This document shows positions 28,000-35,760 of a DNA stretch of 64,000 bases, one piece after another. This DNA comes from Burkholderiaceae bacterium (lineage in GTDB: Bacteria > Pseudomonadota > Gammaproteobacteria > Burkholderiales > Burkholderiaceae_F), in contig JALHMQ010000003.1 of the NCBI GenBank assembly GCA_022843955.1, positions 62,001 through 126,000 of the forward strand, read 5' to 3'. The position numbers and the translations under genes are program-made. Position 1 is the stretch's first letter, and each line of letters begins with the position of its first letter. The notes beneath the pieces are model-generated. The model saw only the letters and a list, made by a program, of their open reading frames with translations, was not told where the DNA came from and did no database searches.

Positions 28000-28572
28000 T
28001 CAGGCGCGCTGGTCCAGGCACTTCTTCAGCCGCTCGAGTCCGCGCCGAACCCAGGCTTTCACGCTCCCCAGCGGAGCGGCGATGTGTTCGGCTACTTCGG
28101 AGTGCGACAGGCCGTGGTAATAGGCCAGCGCCAGGCACTGGCGTGGCGAGGCGTCGAGTGCGTCCATGCAGCCGCGGATCGCCAGCGCATCGGCGGCTTG
28201 AAGCAGCAACTGCATCGGATTGGGGCGATCGTCAGCGATTTGGCGTGCTTCGTGCTCCTCGTCGTCGGCCTCGTCCAGCGAGTCGGCGACATGGCGCTGG
28301 CCGGTGCGAAGATGGTCCAGCGCCTTGTTGCGCACGATCGAGATCAGCCAGGTCATGGGCTGACCTTGCGTGGCCTGGTAGCTGCCGGCGTGATGCCAGA
28401 CGTTCACGAAAGCCTCCTGAAGGACGTCCTCGGCGAGGTCGCGTCGATTCAAGATACGTAGCGCAACGCCAAACAGATGCGCGCTGGTGGCCTCGTAGAC
28501 GCGCCGCAGCGCCACGCGGTCGCCGAGGGCGACGCGGGACAGGTTTTCGCGCAGGAGATCGGAGTCGAACAT
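28000..28572 (-). CDS. ECF sigma factor
   Basis: A 190-residue sigma-70 family factor. Region 2 includes ILNRRDLAEDVLQEAFVNVW, the DNA-melting/-10 recognition helix; the QPMTWLISIVRNKALDHLR segment follows. The C-terminal region 4 contains a helix-turn-helix with SHSEVAEHIAAPLGSVKAWVR (about 155-175). It is paired with the anti-sigma gene 7 bp downstream; the two probably form an autoregulated unit. Its regulon and signal cannot be read from the window; AlkB and amiC are neighbours on either side but no promoter motif links them. Confidence 0.9.
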   Translation of the reverse strand: MFDSDLLRENLSRVALGDRVALRRVYEATSAHLFGVALRILNRRDLAEDVLQEAFVNVWHHAGSYQATQGQPMTWLISIVRNKALDHLRTGQRHVADSLDEADDEEHEARQIADDRPNPMQLLLQAADALAIRGCMDALDASPRQCLALAYYHGLSHSEVAEHIAAPLGSVKAWVRRGLERLKKCLDQRA

Positions 28573-28608
28573 GGCCGGACAAGTCTAGCCGGCCGAACGC
28601 AGCGAAAC

Positions 28609-29928
28609 TCAGCCGACCAGGGTGCGCCCGTTCGGCGGGTACTTGCGGAAGTAGGCGCGGATGCCGTTGACAATGGCGGTGGCCATTTTCTGCTGGTACC
28701 GCTGATCCTTCAGGCGCGCTTCTTCCTCGGGGTTGCTGATGAAGGCGGTCTCCACCAGGATCGACGGGATGTCCGGCGCGCGCAGCACGGCGAACCCGGC
28801 CTGCTCGACGCGCGGCTTGTGCAGGCGGTTGATCTGCTCCAGTTCGCGCAGCACGGCGTTGCCGAACTTCAGGCTGTCGTTGATCTGCGCGGTGGTGGAC
28901 AGATCCAGCAGCACGCGCGCAAGGCCGGCGTCATGGTTGCCGAGGTCGATGCCACCGATCAGATCGGCGTCGTTCTCTCGCCGCGCCATCCAGGCCGCGG
29001 CGGTGCTGGTGGCCCCGCGCTCGCTCAGCGCGAACACTGATGAACCGCTTGCATCCGGCCGCACCCAGGCGTCGGCGTGGATCGAAACGAACAGATCCGC
29101 CTGCACCCGGCGCGCCTTGGCCACGCGCTGGTGCAGCGGCACGAAGTAGTCGCCGTCGCGCGTGAGCATCACGCGCATGTTCCGGTCCTTGGCGACAATC
29201 TGTTCGATCCGGCGCGCGATCGCCAGCGTGATGTTCTTCTCGTAGGTGCCGCGCTTGCCCACTGCGCCCGGATCCTCGCCGCCGTGACCGGCGTCGATCG
29301 CGAGTGTGACAACGCGTGCCGCCTCGCGACGCGAGCGGCTGACGGGCCGCTCGCGCGCCAGATTGCGCTCGACGGTCTCGGTGCGCTGTTGAGTGGGCGC
29401 GGTGGCGATCTCGGTGCGTTCGGCAGTGCTGCGCTGCTCGTGCTCCTGCAGCAGCGAAAGCAGGGGGTCAACTGGCACCAGCGAATGCAGGTCCATCACC
29501 AACCGGTGCTGGTACGGGCCTACGGGCGCGGAGGCAAAGACCTGCGGCCGCACGTCCTGCTTCAACTCGATCACCAGGCGCACCACGCGCGGCCGGTTCT
29601 GGCCCAGCCGCACCGCGCTGATGTACGGATCGTCAGCGTCCACCTTGCCGAGAAGTTCCTGAAAGCTCGGCGTCAGGTCGATGCCGTCGACATCCACCAC
29701 CAGCCGCGCCGGATTGTCGAGCGTGAAATGGGAGAACTGCAGCGGCGCGTCGTGCTCGAGCGTGACTCGCGTGTAATGTGGGGCGGGCCAGACCCGCACA
29801 CCGAGCAGGGTGGCGCCGCGCGCGATCTGCAGTGGCGACAGCGCCAACACGAGGGTGCCGACGCCGCTGGCAATCAGCCGTCGCCGGCTGCTGGTTCCTG
29901 GATCGTCGAGACCGCCTGTTGCAGACAT
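28609..29928 (-). CDS. amiC: N-acetylmuramoyl-L-alanine amidase, AmiC type
   Basis: Cleaves the bond between muramic acid and the peptide stem in septal peptidoglycan during daughter-cell separation. The 439-residue protein has a Tat-type signal peptide (SSRRRLIASG at about 13-22, then a hydrophobic stretch), an N-terminal AMIN domain (about 45-150), a linker and a C-terminal Amidase_3 domain. The domain has zinc ligands in DAGHGGEDPGA (His), TYEKN (Glu) and VSIHADA (His) and catalytic Glu in ILVETAFISNP. The ATG at 29928 lies inside the tsaE gene, giving a 55-bp overlap, so the pair is tightly linked. Order tsaE-amiC is typical of proteobacteria. Confidence 0.93.
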   Translation of the reverse strand: MSATGGLDDPGTSSRRRLIASGVGTLVLALSPLQIARGATLLGVRVWPAPHYTRVTLEHDAPLQFSHFTLDNPARLVVDVDGIDLTPSFQELLGKVDADDPYISAVRLGQNRPRVVRLVIELKQDVRPQVFASAPVGPYQHRLVMDLHSLVPVDPLLSLLQEHEQRSTAERTEIATAPTQQRTETVERNLARERPVSRSRREAARVVTLAIDAGHGGEDPGAVGKRGTYEKNITLAIARRIEQIVAKDRNMRVMLTRDGDYFVPLHQRVAKARRVQADLFVSIHADAWVRPDASGSSVFALSERGATSTAAAWMARRENDADLIGGIDLGNHDAGLARVLLDLSTTAQINDSLKFGNAVLRELEQINRLHKPRVEQAGFAVLRAPDIPSILVETAFISNPEEEARLKDQRYQQKMATAIVNGIRAYFRKYPPNGRTLVG

Positions 29929-30413
29929 CGGGCACCCGCTTCGCTTGCGGCCTGGCACTGCGCCAGGCGGCCTTCATCCTCGACTTTCAACGTCACGACG
30001 AGGTCCGGCGTTGGCAACCGGCCCGCCACGCGTTCAGGCCACTCGATGGCGCAAATGGCGCCCGGCCCGAACAATTCTCTGAAGCCGGCGAAGTCAAATT
30101 CCGCGGCTTCTGAGAATCGATAAAAATCAAAGTGATAGAAGTTTAAGCTCGAAACGACATAAGGTTCAAGCAGGGTGAAGGTCGGGCTTTTCACGGAGCC
30201 GGTCACACCCAGGGCCCGCAGCAGTGCACGCACCAGCGCGGTCTTGCCGGCGCCGAGATCGCCACTGAGCCACAAAGTGAAACCATGCTGGGCCAGATGC
30301 GCCGGGTTGAGCGCGAGCCAGTGCGCCAGCGCGCGGCCGAACGCATCGGTGGCGGAAGCATCGGCCAGCGTCAGGGTGGCGCGGTCAATAAGCGGCGGAG
30401 GAAGGGCCGACAC
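29874..30413 (-). CDS. tsaE: tRNA threonylcarbamoyladenosine biosynthesis ATPase TsaE
   Basis: ATPase of the TsaBDE complex that makes t6A37 on ANN-decoding tRNAs. The 179-residue protein has the P-loop LSGDLGAGKTALVRALL, the TFTLLEPY segment and the HFDFYRFSEAAEFD motif with conserved acidic residues, then IEWPERV. It is slightly longer than many TsaE proteins because of the C-terminal tail that overlaps amiC by 55 bp. It is divergent from queG, separated by 13 bp; this queG-tsaE-amiC arrangement is common in betaproteobacteria. Its start near 30413 is supported by the LADASATDAFG segment of family N-termini. Confidence 0.92.
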   Translation of the reverse strand: MSALPPPLIDRATLTLADASATDAFGRALAHWLALNPAHLAQHGFTLWLSGDLGAGKTALVRALLRALGVTGSVKSPTFTLLEPYVVSSLNFYHFDFYRFSEAAEFDFAGFRELFGPGAICAIEWPERVAGRLPTPDLVVTLKVEDEGRLAQCQAASEAGARCLQQAVSTIQEPAAGDG

Positions 30414-30426
30414 CTAGAATCGATCC

Positions 30427-31572
30427 ATGACTGAGTGGGTGCCCGATGGCGAGCAGCAACGGCAGGCCGCCGCGCGCGTGGAGGATAGCCGCGCGCCGCC
30501 GCTGGGCCCGGACGCCCTGAAGGACCTGGTTGCACGCATTCACGCGTGGGGCCGCGAACTGGGGTTCGGGGCGATCGGCATCGCCGACATCGATGTCAGC
30601 GCTGCCAGCGACCGCCTGCGCGAGTGGCTTGCCGCGGGTCGCCATGGTGAGATGAGCTACATGGCGCGGCATGCGCATCTGCGCGCTGATCCATCGCGGT
30701 TGCTGCCCGGGGCGGCGCGCGTGATTGCCGCGCGACTCGATTACCTTCCCGCTTCTACCGACCCGAACTGGATCGAGCGCGAGACGGCACGGCTCGCACA
30801 GGGCGAAGCGGCGACGATCTCTGTGTATGCGCGTGGACGCGACTATCACAAGGTGTTGCGCCAGCGCCTGCAACAGTTGGCCGCACGCATCGTCGACGCG
30901 GTCGGTCCGATCGGTTATCGCGTCTGCACCGACTCGGCGCCCGTATTCGAGGTCGAACTGGCGCGCAAGAGCGGCATCGGCTGGCGCGGCAAGCACACGC
31001 TGCTGCTGTCGCCCGACGCCGGTTCGGTGTTCTTTCTCGGCGAGATCCTCACCGACCTGCCGCTGCCGGTGGATGCGCCCTCGAGCGAACACTGCGGCAC
31101 CTGCGCCCGCTGCATCGATGCCTGCCCCACCGGCGCCATCACCGCGCCGTATGCGCTGGATGCTCGCCGCTGCATTTCGTACCTGACGATCGAGCACCCG
31201 GGAAGCATTCCCGAGCTGCTGCGCCCGCTCATCGGCAACCGCATCTATGGCTGCGACGACTGCCAACTCGCCTGCCCATGGAACAAATTCGCGCGCGTGT
31301 CTGCGCTGCCCGACTTCGATGTACGGCACGGCCTCGATACCGCACTGCTGATCGAGCTGTTCGCCTGGACCGAGGCGCAGTTCGAAGCGCGCCACGCCGG
31401 CTCCGCGATCCGACGCATCGGTCATGAACGCTGGCTGCGCAACATCGCGGTGGCGCTGGGCAACGGACCGCGATCGGCTGCGGTCATCGATGCCCTGCGG
31501 GCGCGCGCCCACCATGTTTCAGCGCTGGTGCGCGAGCATGTTGACTGGGCACTTGCACGTCACGGCAATTGA
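30427..31572 (+). CDS. queG: Epoxyqueuosine reductase QueG
   Basis: Reduces epoxyqueuosine to queuosine in tRNA with a cobalamin cofactor and two iron-sulfur clusters. The 381-residue protein carries the two cysteine clusters CGTCARCIDACPTGAI and CDDCQLACPWNKFA, the RKSGIGWRGKHTLLLSP segment near the substrate site and a C-terminal helical repeat region. Length and order match QueG. The ATG is 13 bp from the divergent tsaE start, so the two promoters overlap. Downstream, after 58 bp, is the diiron MBL gene. Confidence 0.95.
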   Translation: MTEWVPDGEQQRQAAARVEDSRAPPLGPDALKDLVARIHAWGRELGFGAIGIADIDVSAASDRLREWLAAGRHGEMSYMARHAHLRADPSRLLPGAARVIAARLDYLPASTDPNWIERETARLAQGEAATISVYARGRDYHKVLRQRLQQLAARIVDAVGPIGYRVCTDSAPVFEVELARKSGIGWRGKHTLLLSPDAGSVFFLGEILTDLPLPVDAPSSEHCGTCARCIDACPTGAITAPYALDARRCISYLTIEHPGSIPELLRPLIGNRIYGCDDCQLACPWNKFARVSALPDFDVRHGLDTALLIELFAWTEAQFEARHAGSAIRRIGHERWLRNIAVALGNGPRSAAVIDALRARAHHVSALVREHVDWALARHGN

Positions 31573-31630
31573 CTGCTATCAACCCTCAGCCGTGCGCGCC
31601 TGCGCAACGGCACTTCGAACCGGGATCTCC

Positions 31631-32428
31631 ATGGGCAAGCCGCTCTTCGACCGCGACGGTCACCAGTGCATCCTGTACACGGACCTGTGTGAAGACGAGG
31701 GCGGTGCGGCGGTGCAGGCGAACCAGTGCCTGATCGTCGATGCGGGCCAGGCGATCCTGCTCGATCCGGGCGGCACCATGACCTACAACGAGCTTTACAT
31801 GGAGCTCACCAAGGTCACATCGCCGAAGAAATTGAAGTATGTCTTCGCCTCGCATGCCGATCCCGACATCATCGCCTCGCTGCCGCGATGGCTGTCCAGC
31901 TCCGACACTCGGCTGCTGGTGTCGCGCGTCTGGGCGCGCTTCGTGCCGCACTTCTGCCCGAGCGGAAAGACCGACGGGCGCATCGTGCCGATTCCCGATC
32001 GCGGTGGCGTGATCTCTCTCGGTAACTGCCGACTGACCTTGCTGCCGGCGCACTTCCTGCACGCCGAGGGCAATCTGCAGGTGTACGACCCCACCAGTCG
32101 CATCCTGTTCTCGGGTGACCTGGGCGCCTCGCTGCTGCCTGCTGCCCGCGCGGCGGACATCGTTGAAGACCTGGGGCCGCACCTGCAGTACATGACCGAT
32201 TTCCATCGCCGCTACATGACGAGCAATCGGGCCTGCCGCCTGTGGGCGAACATGGTGCGCAAGATGCAGATCGAGATGCTGGTGCCGCAGCACGGTGCGC
32301 CGCTGGTGGGCAAGGCGGTCGATCAGTTCATCGAGTGGATCGCCGAACTCAATTGCGGCATCGATCTGATGACCGAGGCCGATTATCAGGTGCCGCCCGA
32401 CGACAAGCTGCTGGGCGCGCCGGCCTGA
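31631..32428 (+). CDS. MBL-fold diiron protein (ODP/flavodiiron-like)
   Basis: A 265-residue metallo-beta-lactamase-fold protein with the metal ligands of flavodiiron-type oxygen-binding proteins: ASHADPDIIAS (H-x-D-x-D block), AHFLHAEGN (His), FSGDLGAS (Asp bridge) and PQHGAPL (His). It lacks the flavodoxin domain of flavodiiron proteins and the signalling domains of known ODP-type oxygen sensors, so it is a stand-alone diiron domain. The natural role, such as O2/NO reduction or sensing, is unclear. The start MGKPLFDRDG was chosen because homology begins there. The stop is 6 bp from the convergent AEC gene. Confidence 0.78.
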   Translation: MGKPLFDRDGHQCILYTDLCEDEGGAAVQANQCLIVDAGQAILLDPGGTMTYNELYMELTKVTSPKKLKYVFASHADPDIIASLPRWLSSSDTRLLVSRVWARFVPHFCPSGKTDGRIVPIPDRGGVISLGNCRLTLLPAHFLHAEGNLQVYDPTSRILFSGDLGASLLPAARAADIVEDLGPHLQYMTDFHRRYMTSNRACRLWANMVRKMQIEMLVPQHGAPLVGKAVDQFIEWIAELNCGIDLMTEADYQVPPDDKLLGAPA

Positions 32429-32434
32429 AACACG

Positions 32435-33343
32435 CTATAGCGGTGCGAGCGACACCCAAAGCGGCAAGGTCAGCACGGCAAGCAGCGTCTGCAGCGTGAT
32501 GGTGAAGGCGACCGGCGCTGCCTGGCCGCCCATGCGCGCTGCCAGCACGTAGGCGGTGGAGGCGGTCGGCAACGCTGCAAACAACACCACCAGTTGCGCC
32601 TCCAGGCCGCGCAGTCCGGCCAGCCACGCCAGGCCAAGCGCAATCGCCGGAAAGAGCACCAGCTTGACCATGGTGAAGTAGGCGATCACGCGGCCCGGCG
32701 CCTTCATGTCGGAAAATGTCAGTCCGGCGCCGATGCACAGCAGCGCCAGAGCGAGGCCGCCGCTGCCCAGTCGATCGAGCAAAGACGTCGACAGCAGTGC
32801 CGGCAGTTTCCAGCCGAGCAGATTGGTGATGAGGCCACTGGACGTGGCCAAGATCAGCGGGTTGCTCGCCAGTTCGCGCAAGAGGCCGCGCTCGGCATGG
32901 CGCGCGAGCGCATAGACCGCGAAGACGTTGGCCAATGGGATGCACACACCCAGCACCAGCGCCAGCAACGCGACGCCGCGCGAACCGAGCAGCGAGTACG
33001 CCAGTGCCAGCCCGATGTAGGAGTTGTAGCGGAAGGCCGTCTGCACGCAACTGGCGAACACGTCGGGTGCCGGGCGGACGATCCAGCGGCCGGCGAAGCC
33101 CAGCACGACGGCGCTGAAGAAGGCGGCCACCGCGACGCCGAGCACGGTCGCTTCGGTGGCCAGCGAAAACTGCGCGCGATTGATGGCGTTGAACAGAAGC
33201 GCCGGAAACAGGACGTAGTAGACGAGCTTCTCAGCGCCGGTCCAGAAGCCGCGGTGATAACTCTCCGGCCACAGGCGGTGCAGCGCGAAACCAATCGCGA
33301 TCAGCGCGAAGTCGGACAGGATCAGCAGCGCGTTGGACAGCAT
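32435..33343 (-). CDS. AEC family (auxin efflux carrier) transporter
   Basis: A 302-residue membrane protein with about ten hydrophobic segments in two halves, matching the AEC/malonate-efflux-type carriers of bacteria. Recognisable parts are FALHRLWPESY near the N-terminus, FRYNSYIGLALAYSLLG, the SNPLILATSSGLITNLLGW segment (the family's Asn-rich/helix-break region) and PTASTAYVLAARMGG near the C-terminus. The exported substrate is unknown. Its start is on the minus strand just beyond the tRNA-Thr terminator; it may have its own promoter in the gap. Confidence 0.85.
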   Translation of the reverse strand: MLSNALLILSDFALIAIGFALHRLWPESYHRGFWTGAEKLVYYVLFPALLFNAINRAQFSLATEATVLGVAVAAFFSAVVLGFAGRWIVRPAPDVFASCVQTAFRYNSYIGLALAYSLLGSRGVALLALVLGVCIPLANVFAVYALARHAERGLLRELASNPLILATSSGLITNLLGWKLPALLSTSLLDRLGSGGLALALLCIGAGLTFSDMKAPGRVIAYFTMVKLVLFPAIALGLAWLAGLRGLEAQLVVLFAALPTASTAYVLAARMGGQAAPVAFTITLQTLLAVLTLPLWVSLAPL

Positions 33344-33371
33344 GTCTTGGCGCAGACGCCTTTTGACGGCG

Positions 33372-33411
33372 AAAAAACAATGCGCGCCGGTTCAAATGAA
33401 CAGGCGCGCAT
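33372..33411 (-). terminator. Intrinsic terminator of tRNA-Thr
   Basis: On the minus strand, ATGCGCGCC (33403-33411) pairs with GGCGCGCAT (33380-33388) around an inner GTTCA/TGAAC stem, followed by TGTTTTTT. It lies 10 bases beyond the encoded CCA of tRNA-Thr. Confidence 0.85.
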
Positions 33412-33421
33412 CGAATGAACC

Positions 33422-33497
<76 letters not shown>

Positions 33498-33520
33498 GAA
33501 ATGTCGCTAGCGAGGCGCGG

Positions 33521-33548
33521 ATTATAGGCGTGCCGTGCGCGCTGGCAA
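33521..33548 (-). promoter_or_regulatory. Sigma-70 promoter of tRNA-Thr
   Basis: Minus-strand TTGCCA (33543-33548) and a perfect TATAAT (33521-33526) with a 16-base spacer put the start about 17 bases before the tRNA 5' end. Confidence 0.75.
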
Positions 33549-33567
33549 ACGGCGTGCGACGGCAGCG

Positions 33568-34431
33568 TCAGCGGACGAGGTCGGCGAGTGTGGAGGCGAC
33601 TGTCGGCCAGCGCAGGCTGACCCGCAGTTCACGCTTGAGGCGGTCGCCGCGCAGGCGACGCGACTCTGCCATGAACGAATACATCATCGCCGACACGGCG
33701 GCCTTCAGTTGCGCGCGTGGCAGGCGCGGCGGGCGGGGCAGCGCGAAGGCGTCGGCCACTTGATCGAAGTACTCGCCCATAGTTAGATGCGAGTCGTCGA
33801 CCGCGTTGTAGACGCGCGCGCGGCGGCCGCGATGCAACGCCGCCACGGTGATGCGTGCCAGGTCATCAGCGTGGATGTGGTTGGTGAAGACGTCGTCCGC
33901 GGGCGCCAGCGCCGGCGCGCCGGCGCGCAGACGTTCCAGCGGCAGTCGATCGTGCGCGTAGATGCCGGGTACCCGCAGTACCGCGGCGCCGGCCGCACGC
34001 ATCGCGTGCTCTGCTGCCAGGCGGCGCCATGCGCGCTCGTTGGCGGGGGCAAGCGGCGTGGTCTCGTCGACCCACGCACCGCCGCGGTCGCCATACACGC
34101 CGCTGGTGCTGATGTAGACCGCGCGCTTGGGTTGGCCCAGGGCTGCCAGCAGCCGCCGTGTGCGTGGGTCTCCGCGGCCGGCGTTGGGCGGTGGGGCCAG
34201 GTGAATCAGTCGCGGCGCCAGAGCATGCAACCGCAACAGGGTGCTGCGCTGATCGAGGTTGCCGACAATCGGCACGGTGCCGGCGGCGCGCAATTCGGCC
34301 ACGCGTGCGGGTGATGAGGTGAGGGCGAACACCCGAAAGCGCCGATGCACGCGTGCCACAATGCGCAGCCCGATGTCGCCACATCCCACAATCAGCAGGC
34401 GTGGGGCGCCGAGCTTGCGTCGGAACCTCAT
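33568..34431 (-). CDS. NAD-dependent epimerase/dehydratase-like protein (SDR fold)
   Basis: A 287-residue Rossmann-fold protein. The nucleotide-binding motif is LLIVGCGDIGLRIV at the N-terminus, followed by IHLAPPPNAGRGD, VYISTSGVYGDRGG (the Ser-x-Ser/Tyr active-site region of extended SDRs) and VFTNHIHADDLARI. It resembles the YeeZ/YbjT-like SDRs often found beside the CDP-6-deoxyglucoseen-type reductase in Burkholderiales. The ATG at 34431 was chosen over one at 34482 because homology begins at MRFRRKLG and it leaves 63 bp to the divergent reductase. Substrate unknown. Confidence 0.82.
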   Translation of the reverse strand: MRFRRKLGAPRLLIVGCGDIGLRIVARVHRRFRVFALTSSPARVAELRAAGTVPIVGNLDQRSTLLRLHALAPRLIHLAPPPNAGRGDPRTRRLLAALGQPKRAVYISTSGVYGDRGGAWVDETTPLAPANERAWRRLAAEHAMRAAGAAVLRVPGIYAHDRLPLERLRAGAPALAPADDVFTNHIHADDLARITVAALHRGRRARVYNAVDDSHLTMGEYFDQVADAFALPRPPRLPRAQLKAAVSAMMYSFMAESRRLRGDRLKRELRVSLRWPTVASTLADLVR

Positions 34432-34494
34432 TGTCCTGTCCGCGCCGCGGGCGTTGCCGTACGCGGGCATGCTTTTGTCCATCGCTCGAATTCT

Positions 34495-35559
34495 ATGGTG
34501 CACAAGGTCACGATTCGCCCGTCCGGGCGCGAGTTCACTGCCGAGGCGGGCGAGACCATTCTCGCAGCGGCGCTGCGCGCCGGCATCGGCCTGCCCTATG
34601 GCTGCAAGAGCGGTACCTGCGGCACCTGCAAGAGCACGGTTATTGATGGCCGGTGGGAGCAGGGTGCGCATGCCGCCAGTGCCTTGAGCGCGCAAGAGGC
34701 TGCGGGTGGCCGCCTGCTGGTGTGCTGCAGCGTGGCGCGATCGGACCTGGTGATCGAAGCGCGAGAGCTATCGGGCTTCGGCGATATCCCGGTGCGCAAA
34801 ATGCCCTGTCGCGTGGGGCGCATCGAGCGACCGACCGATGACGTGGCGATCGTTTATCTGCAACTGCCCGCCAACGAACGGCTGCAGTACCGGGCAGGCC
34901 AGTACCTCGAGTTCATCCTCAAGGACGGCGTGCGCCGCAGTTACTCGATGGCGACGGCGCCGCATGCGGACGAGCAGATTGCGCTGCACATCCGCCATAT
35001 GTCGGGGGGCCTGTTCACCGACGCGCTGTTTGGCGCGCGCACGCCGCAGATGAAGGAGCGTGACATCTTGCGCTTCGAGGGGCCGCTGGGAACATTCTTC
35101 CTGCGCGAGGACAGCGCCAAGCCGGTCGTGCTGCTTGCCAGCGGCACGGGCTTTGCACCGATCAAGGCGATCGCCGAACACCTGTTCCACAAGCGCGTGA
35201 ACCAGGGTGAAGCGACCCGACCCGCCCGGCCCATCGTCCTCTACTGGGGCTGTCGATCGCGCAAGGATCTGTACCTGGATGCGCTGCCCCGCCAGTGGGC
35301 CAGCGAGCAGCCCAACTTCACTTATGTGCCGGTGCTGTCCGAGCCGTTGCCGGACGATGCCTGGACCGGGCGGGTCGGGCTGGTCCATCAGGCGGTGATG
35401 GCCGATCTGCCCGATCTGTCCGGCCATCAGGTCTACGCCTGCGGGGCGCCGATCATGGTCGCCTCTGCGCGCCGCGACTTCGCCGCCCACTGCGGCCTCC
35501 CCGACGACGAGTTCTTTGCTGACGCCTTCACGTCGCAGGCGGATCTGGCGCGGGCTTGA
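34495..35559 (+). CDS. 2Fe-2S ferredoxin / FAD-NAD(P) reductase fusion (CDP-6-deoxyglucoseen reductase-like)
   Basis: A 354-residue electron-transfer flavoprotein. It opens with a plant-type [2Fe-2S] ferredoxin domain (about 1-95) with cluster cysteines in CKSGTCGTC and LLVCCS, followed by an FAD domain (RSYSMATAP) and an NAD(P) domain (LLASGTGFAPIKAI, then YACGAPIMV). This domain order matches CDP-6-deoxy-L-threo-D-glycero-4-hexulose-3-dehydrase reductases and ring-hydroxylating oxygenase reductases; the former name is common in Burkholderiales for such orphan genes. The stop codon overlaps the -35 element of the following argD leader promoter. Confidence 0.85.
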   Translation: MVHKVTIRPSGREFTAEAGETILAAALRAGIGLPYGCKSGTCGTCKSTVIDGRWEQGAHAASALSAQEAAGGRLLVCCSVARSDLVIEARELSGFGDIPVRKMPCRVGRIERPTDDVAIVYLQLPANERLQYRAGQYLEFILKDGVRRSYSMATAPHADEQIALHIRHMSGGLFTDALFGARTPQMKERDILRFEGPLGTFFLREDSAKPVVLLASGTGFAPIKAIAEHLFHKRVNQGEATRPARPIVLYWGCRSRKDLYLDALPRQWASEQPNFTYVPVLSEPLPDDAWTGRVGLVHQAVMADLPDLSGHQVYACGAPIMVASARRDFAAHCGLPDDEFFADAFTSQADLARA

Positions 35560-35586
35560 CGCGCCAATCCGCTGCTCAGCTATAGT
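35556..35586 (+). promoter_or_regulatory. Putative sigma-70 promoter of the argD operon
   Basis: TTGACG (35556-35561) and TATAGT (35581-35586) are separated by 19 bases. The -35 element overlaps the upstream stop codon. Transcription would begin near 35592-35594, at or just before the leader ATG. Confidence 0.55.
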
Positions 35587-35593
35587 CGCAGCC

Positions 35594-35662
35594 ATGTTCC
35601 CGATCAGCCTTCGACGTGCGCGACGTACTGCGGTTTTCCGCGGGAGTCCGTGCACGCCTTGA
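35594..35662 (+). CDS. Candidate Arg-rich leader peptide of the argD operon
   Basis: A 22-codon open frame (MFPISLRRARRTAVFRGSPC, then TP and stop) lies between the promoter-like site and the terminator before argD. Five of 22 residues are Arg, four of them in the run RRARR, encoded by the uncommon codons CGA and CGT at codons 7, 8, 10 and 11. No Shine-Dalgarno is visible and the predicted transcript start falls at the ATG, so translation could be leaderless. A chance ORF in GC-rich DNA is possible. If real, it would be a transcription-attenuation leader that senses charged tRNA-Arg. Confidence 0.45.
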   Translation: MFPISLRRARRTAVFRGSPCTP

Positions 35663-35700
35663 ACGATCGGTGGCCTCACACAGGCCAGCCAGGCAAGTCA

Positions 35701-35734
35701 AAAAGGGCCGCGGATTCCGCGGCCCTTTTCTTTT
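35701..35734 (+). terminator. Strong intrinsic terminator/attenuator in the argD leader
   Basis: AAAAGGGCCGCGG (35701-35713) pairs with CCGCGGCCCTTTT (35717-35729) around an ATT loop: 13 bp with no mismatch, followed by TTTTCTTTT. CCGCGG at 35638-35643, inside the leader frame, could pair with the first arm instead. A smaller hairpin TGGCCT/AGGCCA (35671-35687) precedes it. It may simply end the upstream reductase transcript. Confidence 0.8.
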
Positions 35735-35760
35735 CGTTCCACCCCGCGCAAGGAGGCCAT

